Of a stretch of 64,000 bases of DNA, positions 60,739-64,000 are shown in pieces. The position numbers and the translations under genes were made by a program. Location of the stretch: contig CAMWYM010000001.1 in assembly GCA_947178475.1 (NCBI GenBank), positions 1 through 64,000 on the forward strand. The letters are read 5' to 3'. The stretch comes from an uncultured Clostridium sp. Lineage in GTDB: Bacteria > Bacillota > Clostridia > Lachnospirales > Lachnospiraceae. Position 1 is the first letter of the stretch; each line of letters starts with the position of its first letter. Under the pieces are notes generated by a model. The model was not told the origin of the DNA. It did not search any database and saw only the letters and a program-made list of their open reading frames with translations.

Positions 60739-62013
60739 ATGGTTAATGCAGTCGTAGGGGCAAATTGGGGAGATGAAGGAAAAGGAAAAATTACGGATAT
60801 GCTGAGCAGGGAAGCAGATATTATTGTCCGGTTTCAGGGTGGTGCAAATGCCGGTCACACGATAGTGAATAATTACGGCAAGTTTGCATTGCATACATTG
60901 CCGTCGGGTGTGTTTTATGATCATACGACAAATATTATCGGCAATGGCGTTGCTCTCAATATTCCTATTTTGGTTAAAGAAATTAAAGAGCTTGCAGATA
61001 GAGACGTTCCGTTACCGACAATTCTGGTGTCTGACCGGGCACAGATTGTAATGCCGTATCATATTTTGTTTGATGAATATGAGGAGGAGCGACTTGCAGG
61101 GAAGTCTTTCGGGTCAACGAAATCCGGTATTGCACCGTTTTATTCTGATAAATATGCTAAGGTCGGTATTCAGGTGAACGAATTATTTGATGCAGATGCA
61201 TTAAGAGAAAAATTGGAACGGGTTGTAGTCCAAAAGAATATATTGCTGGAGCATTTGTATCATAAACCAACACTGAAGGTGGACGAACTATTTGATACTA
61301 TGATGGAATACAGGGATATGATAGAGCCATATGTATGCGATGTATCTGCATTTCTGTATCAGGCAATCCAGGAGGGAAGAAATATTTTGCTGGAGGGACA
61401 GCTTGGTTCGTTGAAGGATCCTGACCATGGAATTTATCCGATGGTTACTTCTTCCTCTACACTGGCGGCGTATGGTGCTATCGGTGCAGGAATTCCGCCA
61501 TATGAGATTAAGAAGGTCATTACTGTTGTTAAAGCATATTCTTCTGCCGTAGGTGCTGGAGCTTTTGTCAGTGAGATTTTTGGTGAGGAAGCGGACGAGC
61601 TTAGACGCCGGGGTGGTGACGGTGGCGAGTATGGAGCTACAACGGGTCGCCCAAGAAGAATGGGCTGGTTTGACTGTGTGGCTTCTAAATATGGCTGCCG
61701 TATTCAGGGAACAACGGATATTGCATTTACTGTTCTTGATGTGCTGGGTTATTTGGACGAGATACCCGTCTGTGTAGGATATGATATTGACGGCGAGTTT
61801 ACAACGGATTTTCCAACGACAGGAAGGCTTGAAAAGGCGAAACCAGTGCTTACTACGCTTCCAGGCTGGAAGAGTGATATCCGGGGAATTAGAGAATATG
61901 AAGAGCTTCCTGAAAACTGTAGAAAGTATATTGAGTTTATTGAGGAGCAGCTTGGTTTCCCGATTACTATGATTTCTAATGGTCCGGGAAGAGATGATAT
62001 TATTTACCGGTGA
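60739..62013 (+). CDS. purA: Adenylosuccinate synthetase
   Basis: Joins IMP and aspartate with GTP in the branch to AMP; PurB at 31057 does the next step. The 424-residue protein starts VNAVVGANWGDEGKGKITD with the P-loop, followed by VRFQGGANAGHTI with the catalytic histidine, GSTKSGIAPFYSDKYAK, LLEGQLGSLKDPDHG, EYGATTGRPRRMGWFD and GPGRDD near the end. The usual GQ of the synthetase signature reads GAN-W here. GGAAGAGGGATAG precedes the ATG. Confidence 0.95.
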   Translation: MVNAVVGANWGDEGKGKITDMLSREADIIVRFQGGANAGHTIVNNYGKFALHTLPSGVFYDHTTNIIGNGVALNIPILVKEIKELADRDVPLPTILVSDRAQIVMPYHILFDEYEEERLAGKSFGSTKSGIAPFYSDKYAKVGIQVNELFDADALREKLERVVVQKNILLEHLYHKPTLKVDELFDTMMEYRDMIEPYVCDVSAFLYQAIQEGRNILLEGQLGSLKDPDHGIYPMVTSSSTLAAYGAIGAGIPPYEIKKVITVVKAYSSAVGAGAFVSEIFGEEADELRRRGGDGGEYGATTGRPRRMGWFDCVASKYGCRIQGTTDIAFTVLDVLGYLDEIPVCVGYDIDGEFTTDFPTTGRLEKAKPVLTTLPGWKSDIRGIREYEELPENCRKYIEFIEEQLGFPITMISNGPGRDDIIYR

Positions 62014-62026
62014 GAGGATTGTATGT

Positions 62027-62065
62027 CCACATCATCAGGATATTGCCTGATGATGTGGATTTTTG
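62027..62065 (+). terminator. Terminator after purA
   Basis: CCACATCATCAGG (62027-62039) pairs perfectly with CCTGATGATGTGG (62046-62058), followed by ATTTTTG. Confidence 0.9.
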
Positions 62066-62115
62066 TAAGCTACAGCGGATTGGAAGAATAGAATAATCAG
62101 GGGAAGTGATTTGTT

Positions 62116-62598
62116 ATGGAACATACGGTGAAAAAAAACAAGGCCAACAGGATTGCAATGCGTTTCGTGGCCTGCGTTTTTATTCTGGTGGCAGTGCTTC
62201 GCTTTGCTGTTGTTGCCACAGGCGGAGAAAATAGAAATGTGATAGTTACTGCAGTCTTATGTGGCGGGTGCCTGATCTATGGGATTTATCTGCTGTGCCA
62301 GACCTTTAAGGCACAGGCCTATGATATCACCTATGTGTTTGGGGAAAAAACGATTACGCTGAAGACTTATCGGAGGGAAAGAACGATAGGCTATGATGAA
62401 ATTACTGATTTGGGTTATGTAATACCAAACGAAAATATGGATTACGGTATTGTTCAGCTTTATATCGGTAAAGAGCAGTATGTCCTGCCCTTTTTGGGAA
62501 AGAGTCAGGTGGGAGAGGCATTGTATGGTATGTTGAAGATAAAGAGAGAAGAGGCAGAAGCAGGCAAGTCGGCAGGAGAGCAGACAGAGCAGGTATAA
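62116..62598 (+). CDS. Unknown membrane protein with two helices and a PH-like tail
   Basis: Not assigned to a family with certainty. The 160-residue protein has a basic start, two membrane helices at about 15-35 and 43-64 (FVACVFILVAVLRFAVVA, VIVTAVLCGGCLIYGIYLL) and a soluble beta-rich part at about 70-145 (ITYVFGEKTITLKTYRRERTIGY with DEITDLGYV) resembling bacterial PH or YcxB-type domains. The C-terminus is charged. It lies 47 bases before birA and probably shares its transcript. Role unknown. Confidence 0.72.
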   Translation: MEHTVKKNKANRIAMRFVACVFILVAVLRFAVVATGGENRNVIVTAVLCGGCLIYGIYLLCQTFKAQAYDITYVFGEKTITLKTYRRERTIGYDEITDLGYVIPNENMDYGIVQLYIGKEQYVLPFLGKSQVGEALYGMLKIKREEAEAGKSAGEQTEQV

Positions 62599-62645
62599 GA
62601 CAAGGTCACACAGAAACCGGGAGATAAGGAATAGGGGGCAATTGC

Positions 62646-63632
62646 ATGGGAGAGATAAAGGAGACAATTTTGGAATTGTTAAAGGCAAACACCGGATATG
62701 TTTCAGGTCAAGATATCTGCCGTAAGCTTGGAGTCTCTCGTACTGCTGTCTGGAAACAGGTAAAAGCGCTGAAGGAAGAGGGATATCAGATAGATTCTGT
62801 TAATAACAAGGGATACAAACTGCTGGAGGAACCAGATATCCTTGATGAAATGAGAATTCGCCGATGCTTGCAGACGAAGTGGCTGGGGCGCCATATAGTC
62901 TATGATGAGGAGATGGATTCTACTAATATTCGGGCAAAACGGGTGGGAGAAAATGATGCGGTGAACGGAACTCTTGTGGTGACAGAGCGGCAGACAGCAG
63001 GCCGCGGAAGGCGGGGAAAAAGCTGGGTGTCACCGGAGGGGAACTGTTATTTTTCTATTTTATTGAGACCGGATATACCGGCAGACTGCGCTTCCATGAT
63101 TACGCTGATTACGGCAATGGGGCTGGTAAAGGCTATTCGTGAGGTGGGGCATTTGGAAACAATGATTAAGTGGCCCAATGATGTTATTGCAAACGGAAAG
63201 AAAATCTGCGGAGTTTTGACAGAGAGTAGTACGGACTTGGAATATATTAATTATGCTGTAGTAGGGATAGGAATTAATACGAACCAGATAGACTTTCCAA
63301 AGGAAATTCGGGAAATGGCATCTTCTATCCGGCAGGAAACCGGAGAAAAGATGGACCGTGCGAAGCTCCTTTGTGCTTTTTTAAAGGAATTTGAAGGATA
63401 TTATGAGATTTTTTTGGAAAATCAGAATCTGTCTGCTCTTAAGGAGGAATATAATTCTTTGCTGGTGAATAGAGGCAAAGAGGTAAAGATAGTTGAGAAG
63501 GACAGAGAACGTATTTTATTGGCTATGGGAATAGATGACAGAGGTGGACTTATTGTAACGGATAATCAGGGAAATCAGGAGACCATTATCTCCGGTGAGG
63601 TTTCTGTTCGGGGGTTGTACGGTTATGTGTAG
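62646..63632 (+). CDS. birA: Biotin-protein ligase and biotin repressor BirA
   Basis: Attaches biotin to carboxylases and, with biotinyl-AMP bound, represses biotin genes. The 328-residue bifunctional form has an N-terminal winged helix (GYVSGQDICRKLGVSRTAVW) and the ligase domain with QTAGRGRRGKSWVSPEGN near 117, IKWPNDVIANGKKICGVLTE and VGIGINTNQ, then a C-terminal SH3-like domain. GGGGGCAATTGC precedes the ATG. No biotin gene or operator was seen in the window. Confidence 0.95.
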   Translation: MGEIKETILELLKANTGYVSGQDICRKLGVSRTAVWKQVKALKEEGYQIDSVNNKGYKLLEEPDILDEMRIRRCLQTKWLGRHIVYDEEMDSTNIRAKRVGENDAVNGTLVVTERQTAGRGRRGKSWVSPEGNCYFSILLRPDIPADCASMITLITAMGLVKAIREVGHLETMIKWPNDVIANGKKICGVLTESSTDLEYINYAVVGIGINTNQIDFPKEIREMASSIRQETGEKMDRAKLLCAFLKEFEGYYEIFLENQNLSALKEEYNSLLVNRGKEVKIVEKDRERILLAMGIDDRGGLIVTDNQGNQETIISGEVSVRGLYGYV

Positions 63633-63841
63633 ATGGTTATTTTCTGCTGTTATGGCATTTTAATTATAATAAGGCAACAGATATAATACTAACATTATGA
63701 AAAGTTTTTGTGTTATAATGCTAGTGACTTAATTTTGTTAAGCAAAATATTGGACATACTTTATAAAATGAGATGATTCGTTAATATTATAAAGCGAAAC
63801 TGTTAAAAAACATTACAAAATTTAATTGAAATAGTGCAAAC

Positions 63842-63870
63842 TTGAAAAAATTAAGTTTATTTACTATAAT
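63842..63870 (+). promoter_or_regulatory. Strong promoter near the right edge
   Basis: TTGAAA (63842-63847), 17 bases, perfect TATAAT (63865-63870). Transcription would start near 63877. Confidence 0.75.
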
Positions 63871-63899
63871 ATGAACAGACAAGGGCGTCTAATGCGAAG

Positions 63900-63930
63900 A
63901 GAACATACGTCTAAGTGTGTTCTTTTTTTC
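63900..63930 (+). terminator. Terminator-like hairpin shortly after the right-edge promoter
   Basis: AGAACATAC (63900-63908) pairs with GTGTGTTCT (63915-63923) around GTCTAA, followed by seven T residues. Only about 25 bases from the predicted start, it could attenuate the transcript or be one arm of a folded RNA. Confidence 0.7.
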
Positions 63931-64000
63931 GATTAAATTTATTAAGTATGGTGGTAGACCATTCTATCTTTAATGTAACAGACGCCAGTCGTAAAGACGT

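Larger units (their letters stand above)
63633..64000 (+). other. Intergenic region with promoter and folded leader at the right edge
   Basis: No coding frame is supported in these 368 bases. A first extended -10 TGTTATAAT (63711-63719) and a strong promoter at 63842-63870 point rightward. The transcript would fold: GGCGTCT (63884-63890) pairs with AGACGCC (63980-63986), enclosing a terminator-like hairpin (63900-63930) and ATGGT/ACCAT around GGTAG (63948-63962). The gene or RNA it serves lies beyond base 64000. No riboswitch class was recognised. Confidence 0.6.

Overview
The window looks like chromosomal core sequence of a low-to-moderate GC, anaerobic, probably spore-forming Firmicute of the class Clostridia, most likely a Lachnospiraceae relative. 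This is an inference from gene content and order: a DUF951 gene ahead of rpsF-ssb-rpsR, GatCAB amidotransferase, the DapL lysine/diaminopimelate route, a flavin-reductase/rubredoxin fusion, a COG3581-type dehydratase-activase protein, a one-protein EIICBA sugar PTS, CdaA/CdaR, and strong AGGAGG ribosome binding sites with sigma-A promoters. No phage, insertion sequence with transposase, CRISPR array or rRNA gene was seen.

Layout. 1-626: tRNA cluster (Asn partial, Glu, Thr, Tyr, fMet, Phe). 728-2237: DUF951, S6-SSB-S18 operon, tRNA-Thr(CGT). 2490-7864: nitrogen and amino-acid block: glnA with an ANTAR RNA-binding regulator, dapF, dapL, ilvE. 8006-16562: M19 dipeptidase; on the minus strand an EAL c-di-GMP phosphodiesterase, two WYL regulators and an internally duplicated unknown protein; then rtcB and a DHH phosphoesterase. 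16647-22826: sugar uptake (EIICBA, HAD phosphatase, pyrophosphatase, HPr, Enzyme I). 22942-28856: tRNA-Pro, gatCAB, ROK glucokinase, secreted amidase. 28937-34982: PilZ protein (minus), purF-purB, citrate synthase, flavoredoxin-rubredoxin. 35059-42734: AI-2E family transporter, MacB-like ABC pair, alanine/glycine symporter with an inserted domain, YczE-type membrane protein. 42802-45081 (minus): PurF paralogue without its catalytic cysteine, and trpF. 45153-45292: large palindromic element. 45455-54440: chemoreceptor, COG3581 protein, LarE, MATE, DegV, YgjP-type peptidase, CwlC-like amidase, polysaccharide deacetylase. 54520-58427: c-di-AMP operon (two unknown membrane proteins, cdaA, cdaR, second HPr). 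58522-63632: sirtuin, LysR, DUF1292, purA, PH-like membrane protein, birA. 63633-64000: promoter and a structured leader for something beyond the window.

How the parts work together. HPr, Enzyme I, EIICBA and glucokinase give two ways of making glucose-6-phosphate. PurF, PurB and PurA are purine steps scattered as separate units. DapL and DapF make meso-diaminopimelate, which feeds peptidoglycan; two amidases and a NodB deacetylase later remodel the wall. EAL and PilZ proteins indicate c-di-GMP signalling, and CdaA/CdaR indicate c-di-AMP signalling.

Most worth a second look: the glutaminase-dead PurF paralogue next to a lone trpF; the domain inserted in the alanine symporter; the split of regulatory Ser46 between two HPr proteins, one of them behind cdaA-cdaR; the 140-nt palindrome; the two-hairpin glnA leader beside an ANTAR gene; and the folded leader at the right edge.
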